Shown: positions 1-5,899 of the stretch, piece by piece
Layout: every line of letters starts with the position of its first letter
How positions within the stretch are numbered: the first letter of the stretch is position 1
Origin: Gemmatimonadaceae bacterium
GTDB lineage: Bacteria; Gemmatimonadota; Gemmatimonadetes; Gemmatimonadales; Gemmatimonadaceae
DNA length: 7,589 nucleotides
Direction: 5' to 3'
Assembly (NCBI GenBank): GCA_013816695.1
Contig: JACDDZ010000075.1
Location: 1-7,589, forward strand
Notes under the pieces: model-generated
The model's input: the letters and a program-made list of their open reading frames with translations, nothing else
Told to the model about the DNA's origin: nothing
Databases searched by the model: none
Program-made: the position numbers and the translations under genes

Positions 1-1
1 C

Positions 2-196
2 GCCAACAACCTCCGGGCGAAAACCGGTTCGATTGGAAATGCGCGTTCGCTCTCGGGATACATAAACACCGCCGACGCGCAGCCTCTCGTGTTCAGTCTG
101 CTGCTCAACAACTACACAGTTGACGACGACGAAGTGACGGGCCTGGCCGATGCCATTGCCATCTTGCTCGCGACCTACAGGGGCTCGACGCACTGA
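2..196 (+). CDS. dacB: D-alanyl-D-alanine carboxypeptidase / endopeptidase, PBP4 family (C-terminal end only)
   Basis: This is the last 64 codons of a gene that enters from the left edge and stops at TGA 194-196. The translated tail begins ANNLRAKTGSIG and continues with SLSGY, then INTADAQPLVFSLLLNN. This is the typical end of peptidase family S13 (PBP4/DacB). KTG (residues 7-9 of the fragment) is the third active-site motif of penicillin-binding enzymes, and the 'SLSGY...ADG.PLVFS...NN' block after it is characteristic of PBP4. Known family members are periplasmic and trim or cleave peptide cross-links in peptidoglycan. The SxxK and SxN motifs and the signal peptide would lie outside the window, so catalytic completeness cannot be judged. 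The stop shares one base with the moeA start (TGATG), so the two genes are probably cotranscribed and translationally coupled. Another KTG-containing serine hydrolase is possible but fits the tail less well. Confidence 0.8.
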   Translation, partial: ANNLRAKTGSIGNARSLSGYINTADAQPLVFSLLLNNYTVDDDEVTGLADAIAILLATYRGSTH

Positions 197-1443
197 TGCA
201 CACCGTCGCCGACGCGAGTCGCTCCGTGCTCGCGAGGATTCGGCGACTCGATGTCGAGGATGTACCGCTTGCAGATTGCGTAGGCCGTGTGCTTGCGCGC
301 GACATCGTTGCGCGTGCGTCCATGCCACCGTGGGACAATTCATCCATGGATGGCTACGCAGTACGCAGTTCCGATATTGCGAGCGCAACAATTGAGTCGC
401 CTGTGCGCCTTGATGTGACCGGCGACATACCTGCGGGTGGGTTTGCTACGCGCGAGCTGTCGACGGGCGAGGCAATGCGGATAATGACTGGCGCTCCCGT
501 TCCCCAGGGCGCAGACAGTGTTGTTCGGATCGAGGATACCGACTATGGAATGGATGCGGTTTCGGTGCGCGTACCCGGGCCAGTAGGACGGAACATACGG
601 TGCGCAGGTGAGGACTTCACGAAGGGAATAACCGCGCTCGCGGCGGGTACGCCGCTCGAGGCAGCACATGTTGGCGTTCTCGCTTCGCTGGGTCATTCAG
701 CAGTGCCTGCGTTCCGCGCCCCCCGTGTCGCAATCATAAGCTCCGGCGACGAGCTCACGGAAATCAGTGGCTACGCTGAAGTGATTGCAGGGAAAAAAAT
801 TGTTTCCTCCAACAACTACACGCTCGCGGCTCTTGTTCGCGAAGCAGGCGCAATCCCCGTCGACCTGGGTATCGCGAAAGACAGCGTGGAGTCGCTTCGC
901 GAAAAATTCGAGCAGGCCAGGGGCTCAGACCTGATAATTACTTCGGCGGGTGTTTCAGTCGGCGAAAAGGATTTCACGCGCGATGCAGTGGATCAGCTTG
1001 GAGGAGAGCAGATTTTCTGGCGCGTGAAGATGCGGCCCGGCGCGCCTCTCGCCTTTGGAATGGTGAACGAAATACCCTGGCTCGGACTGTCGGGCAACCC
1101 CGTCTCTGCGATGGTGAGTTTCATCCTCTTCGCGAAGCCGGCAATCCGCAAGATGATGGGACATTCGCTCCTCTTTCCCTCCCTGATCACGGCGCGGGCC
1201 GAGGAAAAGATTGAGACATCCGCCCCTTTGACCCATTTCTTGCGCGCCGTTCTAACGCAAACCGATGCGGGATTCACCGCGCGCCTCAGTGGCTCGCAAA
1301 GCTCCGGAGTCATGACAGCACTCGCACTCGCAAATGCATTGCTTGTCGTCCCGGAAAATGTCAGCTGCATTCCTGAAGGTGGAGCTGTCCAGGCAATCCC
1401 GATAAACAGCAGCTCACGCATGACCGGGTCGATTGCATTTTGA
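196..1443 (+). CDS. moeA: Molybdopterin molybdotransferase MoeA
   Basis: 415 aa, a normal length for MoeA, which inserts molybdate into adenylylated molybdopterin to make molybdenum cofactor in the cytoplasm. The N-terminal MoeA domain holds WDNSSMDGYAVR (residues 46-57) and GEAMRIMTGAPVPQGAD (91-107). The central MoCF-binding domain runs from about residue 176 and holds ISSGDEL (181-187), SNNYTLAALV (205-214), SAGVSVGEKDF (250-260), RPGAPLAFG (280-288) and SGNPVSAMVSF (299-309). The C-terminal domain covers about 330-402. All expected motifs are present, with conservative changes (R where many homologues have K before PG, and LSGNP for LPGNP). The ATG start at 196 shares one base with the preceding stop, and a possible AGGGG ribosome site lies at 179-183, 12 bases upstream. 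The stop TGA 1441-1443 again overlaps the next start. No molybdoenzyme or other moa/mob gene is visible here. Confidence 0.96.
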   Translation: MHTVADASRSVLARIRRLDVEDVPLADCVGRVLARDIVARASMPPWDNSSMDGYAVRSSDIASATIESPVRLDVTGDIPAGGFATRELSTGEAMRIMTGAPVPQGADSVVRIEDTDYGMDAVSVRVPGPVGRNIRCAGEDFTKGITALAAGTPLEAAHVGVLASLGHSAVPAFRAPRVAIISSGDELTEISGYAEVIAGKKIVSSNNYTLAALVREAGAIPVDLGIAKDSVESLREKFEQARGSDLIITSAGVSVGEKDFTRDAVDQLGGEQIFWRVKMRPGAPLAFGMVNEIPWLGLSGNPVSAMVSFILFAKPAIRKMMGHSLLFPSLITARAEEKIETSAPLTHFLRAVLTQTDAGFTARLSGSQSSGVMTALALANALLVVPENVSCIPEGGAVQAIPINSSSRMTGSIAF

Positions 1444-2114
1444 TGAAGCGCTCGCTTCCGCCCGAGCTGCAGAACCTGTACGACAGATTCAATGTGCTGG
1501 AGGAGCCCATTGCGGTGGGAAAGCACACCCTGGACATAATTCGCCCCCGGAACGCCGACGACCTCATCAGCGAAGCCGACTACGTGATGGACGAGCGACT
1601 TCCATACTGGGCCGATATCTGGCCTTCGTCAGTCGTTCTCGGTAACTGGCTGCTCACTCACCCTTCCTCAGAGCGCACGCTGGAACTGGGATGTGGATCA
1701 GGGCTGGTGACAACTTCTGCTGTCAAGAGCGGTAGATCGGTGTTGGCCACCGACTACTACGAAGACTCGGTGCTGTTCGCGAAGGCGAATGCCATTCGCA
1801 ACGCTGGAAAAGCCCCCGATATCCGCATGGTCGACTGGAGCGCCTTTCCTGATGATCTCGGCGAATTCGACCTGGTTCTCGCCTCGGACGTGCTTTACGA
1901 GCCGCGGTACCCGCCCATGGTCGCCAACGCTATTTCGCGATCACTCGCCCCCGGAGGCGTTGCCATCGTTGCCGACCCGGGCCGCGTCGCGGCGCCAATG
2001 TTTCCGGGTGAGCTGGAAACGAGAGGTCTCAAAATTCTCAGGAAGGAGACAGTTCCCTATTCACTGAACACGATTTCCCAGAAAATCGATCTTTACCACA
2101 TTGTGAGAATCTGA
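1443..2114 (+). CDS. Class I SAM-dependent methyltransferase, METTL20/Methyltransf_16-like (putative protein lysine methyltransferase)
   Basis: 223 aa from ATG 1443. The SAM-binding Rossmann fold is clear: motif I ELGCGSG (residues 81-87), the acidic residue closing strand 2 in ATDYYE (D104), and DW at 131-132. ASDVLYE (147-153) follows after strand 4. The N-terminal LPYWADIWPSSVVLGNWL (53-70) and the DVLYE motif are the pattern of the Methyltransf_16 group, whose characterised members are mostly protein lysine methyltransferases. One of them, METTL20/ETFBKMT, methylates the beta subunit of electron transfer flavoprotein and has bacterial homologues. The substrate here cannot be read from sequence, so ETF-beta methylation is only a hypothesis. 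There is no signal peptide, so it should be cytoplasmic. ATG 1443 overlaps the moeA stop (TGATG). An in-frame TTG at 1440 is a less likely start. No clear ribosome site is seen, which fits coupling to moeA. A small-molecule methyltransferase is an alternative. Confidence 0.85.
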   Translation: MKRSLPPELQNLYDRFNVLEEPIAVGKHTLDIIRPRNADDLISEADYVMDERLPYWADIWPSSVVLGNWLLTHPSSERTLELGCGSGLVTTSAVKSGRSVLATDYYEDSVLFAKANAIRNAGKAPDIRMVDWSAFPDDLGEFDLVLASDVLYEPRYPPMVANAISRSLAPGGVAIVADPGRVAAPMFPGELETRGLKILRKETVPYSLNTISQKIDLYHIVRI

Positions 2115-2132
2115 CATATTGGGGGCCGCAAA

Positions 2133-2211
2133 CAGGCGTTTAAGTAAACCCTGAAACCCTACAGCGAATCCAACGTAGGGCACGCGTGGGGCGTATCACT
2201 TTCGGACCCCA
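2133..2211. repeat. Cluster of three short inverted repeats in the receptor gene leader
   Basis: The 131 bases between the methyltransferase stop and the receptor ATG hold three successive dyads. The first is GTTTA-AG-TAAAC (2138-2149), flanked by CAGG (2133-2136) and CCTG (2150-2153) with one bulged C. The second is CCCTAC (2157-2162) pairing with GTAGGG (2175-2180) across 12 bases. The third is TGGGG (2187-2191) pairing with CCCCA (2207-2211) across 15 bases. None is followed by a T-run, so none is a standard intrinsic terminator. The first has a loop too short for a good hairpin and looks more like an operator-type palindrome. A role in controlling the receptor is inference. Confidence 0.4.
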
Positions 2212-2245
2212 TTTAAGTCGCCCACAATTCGCCAAGAGCACCCAT

Positions 2246-4711
2246 ATGAAGCGCTTCGTCGTAGCTGTTTTCGGCCTGATGCTAGCCGGAAGTAATGCTG
2301 CAATTTCTGCACAGACCCCCGGTCCGCAGCTTCCGGCAGCCGCCGGTGAAGTCCGCGGATCAATCATTGAAAATGAAAGCAAGCTGCCGCTGGCCAGTGC
2401 GGCCGTGGCCGTACGCAGCAAGAAGGACTCGTCCCTGGTTTCCGGCGCAATGGCCGGCCCGGATGGAAAGTTTGTCGTAAGTGGTCTCCGCCCCGGAGCG
2501 TATTACGTCCGCGTGACGAAGATCGGCTTCGGCCCCCGCACGGCAGATTTCGTGATCGCACCGGACGCACCGCGTCAGGCGCTCGCACCAATCGCGCTTG
2601 GTCACGTCGCGGTAACGCTCTCGACGCAGGAAGTGGTCGCCGAGCGCGCCACGATGACCGTCGAGGCGGATCGCAACGCATACACAGCCAAGCAGGTTGC
2701 GCCCGCAGCTACGAATGCCAGTGAAGTGCTCGACGCAGTTCCGTCCGTCCAGGTCGATCATGATGGAAAGGTCAGCCTGCGTGGAAATGAAAACGTCGCC
2801 GTGCAGATTAATGGTCGCGTATCACCGATGCGCGGCGCACAGCTCGGACAGTTCCTCAAGACGCTTCCTTCCGGAGTCGTTGACAAGATCGAAGTGATTC
2901 CGAATCCGTCGGCGAAGTACGATCCAGAAGGAATGGCCGGCATCATCAACATCGTCCTCAAGGAGAATGTTGATCTTGGACTCAGCGGCGGCGTCAACGT
3001 TGCGGGCGCAACCGCAGGCCGGTACAACACCAACGGAAATATTGGCTACCAGTCCGGGCCGTTCACGACCTTCACCAGTTACGGCTTCAACTACGACGAG
3101 CGCGACGTCCTCGGCTTCAACAACCGCGAGCGCCTCGACGCGGTTGGTGCGGCCACGCGCTACACCAACCAGGACATCATCGGCCTGCAGGCCAACGCAG
3201 GCCACAATGTCACCACAACGATTGACTACAAGCCGAACAAGCGTGACGTCATCACCAATTCGGTGATCTTGAACCGCCGTCATGGTGCCGATAACAACAC
3301 TACCGGCTACACAGAAATTAATTCGTCCAATTCAGTGAATTCGCGGTACGACCGTATCCGCGGCTCGAACACAACGAGCCAGATGGTCGACTACACCCTG
3401 GCGTGGAAGCGCACGCTCGAGCCGCGCAAGCACGAAGTGTCCACCGAGTTCCGGGTCAATCGCACCGGTGACATCGACAACACTTCGCAGTTCAGGGTTC
3501 CCTTGAACTCGACGAATTCCGTCGAGCGCGAACTCGATAATACGGACGCGGTTACGAAGACATTGAATGCCCAGCTGGATTACATGAAGGTTCTGAAGCC
3601 CGGTCGCAAGCTGGAAACCGGCTTCAAGGGAACCGAGCGCTGGCTGGATCGCGACTACCTGGTAACCAAGGATCTTCTTGGCAACAACCAGTGGGCCGTG
3701 AGCAACCTCAGCAACGATTTCAGCTTCAGCGAGAACGTCAGTGCGGGTTATGCGGTTCTCAGCCAGGCGAAGGGAAAGTTCGACCTGCAGGGTGGACTCC
3801 GCGCAGAGTACGCGTCGCGCGACTTCAATCTTGCCAAGACAAACGAGAATTTCCCATACAGCTACACCAGTCTCTTCCCAAGCGGAAACATCAGCTACAA
3901 GAAGAGCGACGTCTTGAACATGAAAGCGAGCTATTCACGCCGTATTCGTCGTCCCGGAACTCAGGAGTTAAACCCATTCCCGCAGTTTCTGGATCCACAG
4001 AACGCGCTGATTGGAAATCCGAACCTGAGCCCCGAGTACACAGACGCATTCGAGCTCGGGCTCACCAAGAGCGGCGACGTTTACACCTTCCAGCTTCAGC
4101 CGTTCTACCGTCACACCACCGACGTCATCCGGGTTGACATCAACACCGATGGCAAGGTCGACGGCCGCGATGTCACGACAGTTTCCTTCAGGAACCTTGC
4201 ATCAAACAATTCCTGGGGTACCGATGCTACTACGCAGCTTCGCTTCGGCAAGAAGTTCAACGGACTTGTTGGCCTGAACGTCTTCAAGACAGTTACAGAC
4301 GGAGGATCGGAAACCGCACTGACCACTGACGCGATTGCATTCTCCGGACGCCTGAACGGAAACCTGAACCTTACCGATGCTCTGTCCATGTCGGCGAACT
4401 ACAGGTACCAGGCACCGCAGAAGATTGAGAAGGGCAGGTTTTCGGCGAACCAGCAGACTTTCATCTCCTTCCGCCAGAAGGTCTACGGCGAGAAGGGTTC
4501 CGTCACGCTGCGCTTCGTTGACCCGTTCAACACAATCGGGTTCCGCATCAAGACGGGTAACGAGACGATTCTCCAGAACACGAGCCGTTCGTTCGGAGTA
4601 CGCGGAACGTTCCTGAGCTTCAATTACAACTTCGGCCAGACGCCAAAGATCCGTCAGCCGCAGCCGCAGGATGCTCCACCCCCGAGCTCCGGATTCCCGT
4701 CGGGCGGCTGA
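2246..4711 (+). CDS. TonB-dependent outer-membrane receptor (carboxypeptidase-regulatory domain, plug, OMP_b-brl_3 barrel)
   Basis: 821 aa from ATG 2246. Residues 1-22 form a signal peptide (MKRF, a hydrophobic core, then AISA before Q23), which decides the start. An in-frame GTG at 2186 would place 20 extra residues before it. Residues about 35-115 form a carboxypeptidase-regulatory-like beta-sandwich, with VRGSIIENESKLPLASAAV and later GPDGKFVVSGLRPGAYYVRV. The plug covers about 140-240, with EVLDAVPSVQVDHDGKVSLR, VAVQING and KIEVIPNPSAKYDPEGMAGI. The rest, to about residue 797, is a beta-barrel rich in alternating aromatic strands (YRYQAP, FNYNFG). This is the layout of SusC-related and OMP_b-brl_3 receptors, which import bulky ligands using TonB energy. 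The ligand cannot be predicted, and no SusD-like lipoprotein or enzyme gene is adjacent. Residues 798-821 form a Pro/Gln-rich tail after the last strand. A weak AAGAG ribosome site sits at 2234-2238. A strong terminator follows, so it is probably a single-gene unit. Confidence 0.93.
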   Translation: MKRFVVAVFGLMLAGSNAAISAQTPGPQLPAAAGEVRGSIIENESKLPLASAAVAVRSKKDSSLVSGAMAGPDGKFVVSGLRPGAYYVRVTKIGFGPRTADFVIAPDAPRQALAPIALGHVAVTLSTQEVVAERATMTVEADRNAYTAKQVAPAATNASEVLDAVPSVQVDHDGKVSLRGNENVAVQINGRVSPMRGAQLGQFLKTLPSGVVDKIEVIPNPSAKYDPEGMAGIINIVLKENVDLGLSGGVNVAGATAGRYNTNGNIGYQSGPFTTFTSYGFNYDERDVLGFNNRERLDAVGAATRYTNQDIIGLQANAGHNVTTTIDYKPNKRDVITNSVILNRRHGADNNTTGYTEINSSNSVNSRYDRIRGSNTTSQMVDYTLAWKRTLEPRKHEVSTEFRVNRTGDIDNTSQFRVPLNSTNSVERELDNTDAVTKTLNAQLDYMKVLKPGRKLETGFKGTERWLDRDYLVTKDLLGNNQWAVSNLSNDFSFSENVSAGYAVLSQAKGKFDLQGGLRAEYASRDFNLAKTNENFPYSYTSLFPSGNISYKKSDVLNMKASYSRRIRRPGTQELNPFPQFLDPQNALIGNPNLSPEYTDAFELGLTKSGDVYTFQLQPFYRHTTDVIRVDINTDGKVDGRDVTTVSFRNLASNNSWGTDATTQLRFGKKFNGLVGLNVFKTVTDGGSETALTTDAIAFSGRLNGNLNLTDALSMSANYRYQAPQKIEKGRFSANQQTFISFRQKVYGEKGSVTLRFVDPFNTIGFRIKTGNETILQNTSRSFGVRGTFLSFNYNFGQTPKIRQPQPQDAPPPSSGFPSGG

Positions 4712-4742
4712 GCTAGCCCCAGGCCCCGCGTGGGGGGCGAAG

Positions 4743-4782
4743 CCGGCCGGTGATTCGAAAGAGTCGCCGGCCGGTTTTTTTT
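4743..4782 (+). terminator. Strong intrinsic terminator of the TonB-dependent receptor gene
   Basis: A 14-base-pair stem pairs 4743-4756 with 4761-4774. Its base is CCGGCCGG on both sides, and there are two G-U pairs higher up. It is closed by a GAAA loop (4757-4760), a stable GNRA type, and followed directly by eight T (4775-4782). It lies 31 bases past the receptor stop. The adjacent A residues at 4740-4741 can pair with the first T residues and lengthen the stem. It separates the receptor from the bactofilin operon. Confidence 0.95.
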
Positions 4783-4835
4783 ACCGAGGGGGGTGACTTC
4801 GGGCGCTCCTCAGCGTCTATTACGGACAGTCAACC

Positions 4836-4851
4836 GACGCGGCTTCGCGTC
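4836..4851 (+). repeat. Perfect hairpin in the bactofilin 5' leader
   Basis: GACGCG (4836-4841) pairs exactly with CGCGTC (4846-4851) across a GCTT loop. It ends 7 bases before the AGAGGA ribosome site and 20 bases before the start codon. It has no T-run and so is not a terminator. It could influence ribosome access or mRNA stability, but a short GC-rich hairpin can also arise by chance in this composition. Confidence 0.4.
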
Positions 4852-4858
4852 ACAAATC

Positions 4859-4864
4859 AGAGGA
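4859..4864 (+). promoter_or_regulatory. Shine-Dalgarno site for the bactofilin gene
   Basis: AGAGGA ends 7 bases before ATG 4872, an ideal distance. It is the clearest ribosome binding site in the window and supports the upstream ATG over the in-frame internal ATGs at codons 42 and 46. Confidence 0.7.
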
Positions 4865-4871
4865 ACAGGCG

Positions 4872-5381
4872 ATGGCTATCTGGAAGGACCAAAGTTCAGT
4901 CAGGAGAGATCCTTCGACGCCGGATTCGGGCATTGATCGCGACGTCGAGAGTCGTCCCGAACCATCGCAGCGTTTCGACCTTCCGCGCAGGAACATGGAC
5001 CACGACATGAAAGAGTCAGTGATTGCGAACGGATTGACGATTGAAGGCCGCATCGAGGGAACGGGTGATCTCCGCATCGCCGGAAATTTTCAGGGTGACG
5101 TGAATGTCCGCGGCAACCTGACGATCGAAGCCGGTGCCAAGCTCACCGGGGCCGTGCGCGCGAACGCAGTAGTCATCGCCGGCGAGCTGCAGGGTAACGT
5201 GGATGAAGCCAAGCGGGTCGAGCTCCTCGAGACGGGTGTGCTGGATGGAAACCTGAAGGCTGATTCGATCACTGTTTCGGCGGGATCGAGGATGCGCGGC
5301 CAAATGGACTTTGGCTGGGAAAAGCAGGGCGGAGGCGCCCAGACGCCGCAACTTAAAGTGGAAAGCGGCCTGGATACGTGA
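4872..5381 (+). CDS. Bactofilin (polymer-forming cytoskeletal protein)
   Basis: 169 aa. The core, about residues 47-148, is a bactofilin (DUF583) right-handed beta-helix. It consists of repeated short turns with glycine and alternating hydrophobics, such as TIEGRIEGTGDLRIAGNF (56-73), GDVNVRGNLTIEAGAKLTG (75-93), VVIAGELQGNV (100-110), VELLETGVLDGNLKA (116-130) and ITVSAGSRMRG (133-143). Known bactofilins self-assemble without nucleotides into filaments or membrane-associated patches that position wall enzymes, stalks or chromosome-segregation proteins. The charged N-terminal 46 residues and the Gly/Gln-rich C-terminal 20 are low-complexity tails, as usual in the family. The N-terminal stretch is polar, with no transmembrane segment. 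The start at ATG 4872 has a good ribosome site (AGAGGA at 4859-4864). The stop overlaps the next gene's GTG by 4 bases, so the two products are probably made together. No peptidase M23 or ParAB partner is seen in the window. Confidence 0.94.
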   Translation: MAIWKDQSSVRRDPSTPDSGIDRDVESRPEPSQRFDLPRRNMDHDMKESVIANGLTIEGRIEGTGDLRIAGNFQGDVNVRGNLTIEAGAKLTGAVRANAVVIAGELQGNVDEAKRVELLETGVLDGNLKADSITVSAGSRMRGQMDFGWEKQGGGAQTPQLKVESGLDT

Positions 5382-5749
5382 GTACCGAACGCCCGGTCAG
5401 CGCGGGAAAGACCCGCGCTTGTCCACACTGCAGGGCTGTAATACTCGAGAGCGCGAATGTCTGCCCGATCTGCAAGCATCACCTGCGGTTCGATCCCAAG
5501 AGGCAGGGCAGCGTGCTGCCGAGTTTTTCGGCGCTCAAGGTCGAGGGGACGATACATCACACGGAGGGAGGAGATCCGTGGGAGTATTCGATGATCCTTT
5601 CCATTCGGAATGAGAAGGGCGAAGAGATCGCGCGTCAGCTTGTGGGAGTTGGAGCGCTGAGCGCGAAGGAACGGCGGACTTTCACTTTGTCAGTGGAAGT
5701 TTTTACGCCGGACGGGAAGGTGCCTGGGAGTGGACAGAACGGTAGTTAG
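5378..5749 (+). CDS. Small zinc-ribbon protein with a beta-rich C-terminal domain, coupled to bactofilin
   Basis: 123 aa from GTG 5378, a start forced by the GTGA overlap with the bactofilin stop. Residues 15-32 hold two CxxC knuckles, CPHC (15-18) and CPIC (29-32), ten residues apart, a classical zinc ribbon that probably binds one structural zinc. After a short basic linker (KHHLRFDPKRQG, 33-44), residues about 52-110 are predicted beta-strand rich: LKVEGTIHH, then EYSMILSIRNEKGEEIARQL and TFTLSVEVF. That pattern, a strand pair around a polar turn 'NEKGEE', recalls the FxLyD/DUF3426 type of Ig-like fold often joined to zinc ribbons, though the match is by eye only. There is no signal peptide or membrane segment, so it should be cytoplasmic like bactofilin. 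Its function is not recognised. The tight coupling suggests it works with, or is dosed with, the bactofilin. Confidence 0.85.
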   Translation: MSTERPVSAGKTRACPHCRAVILESANVCPICKHHLRFDPKRQGSVLPSFSALKVEGTIHHTEGGDPWEYSMILSIRNEKGEEIARQLVGVGALSAKERRTFTLSVEVFTPDGKVPGSGQNGS

Positions 5750-5790
5750 AAGTCTGCGCGGCGCGACGGACAAGATCTGAGGAATACCAG

Positions 5791-5829
5791 GGGGAACGAC
5801 ATCTCGCGAATGTAGTTCCCCTTTATTTT
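5791..5829 (+). terminator. Intrinsic terminator of the bactofilin operon
   Basis: GGGGAAC (5791-5797) pairs with GTTCCCC (5815-5821). A single g/a mismatch separates this from a second block, ACAT (5799-5802) with ATGT (5810-5813), and the loop is CTCGCGA. The stem is followed by TTTATTTT (5822-5829). It lies 41 bases past the zinc-ribbon stop. In the other direction the flank is not T-rich, so it probably serves only the + strand operon. The remaining bases up to 5899 show no gene or terminator for the convergent ETF-QO gene. Confidence 0.8.
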
Positions 5830-5899
5830 GCTTTCTCAGATTGTGTCCATCGCTCCGTCGCTCCTGTCAGCAGTTCCGTCCTTGCAGGATCCAACGGTT

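Noticed and set aside
340..696. Long antisense frames inside moeA, the receptor and ETF-QO
   Set aside because: They mirror the codon bias of the real genes in GC-rich DNA and their translations are Arg/Ser-rich without domains.
1440..1442. TTG 1440 as the methyltransferase start
   Set aside because: It adds only one residue before ATG 1443, and the ATG makes the same TGATG overlap seen at the previous junction.
2186..2245. GTG 2186 as the receptor start, adding 20 residues
   Set aside because: The added residues precede a textbook signal peptide that begins at ATG 2246. They include no ribosome site and overlap the dyad cluster.
4793..4823. Promoter-like pair GTGACT / TATTAC upstream of bactofilin
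   Set aside because: Each box matches the sigma-70 consensus at only 4 of 6 positions and the spacing is 19 bases, too weak to call. A bactofilin promoter should still exist between 4783 and about 4858.
5879..5899. Small inverted repeat near TCCTTGCAGGA as a terminator for ETF-QO
   Set aside because: The stem is only four base pairs with a three-base loop, and no T-run follows on the - strand.
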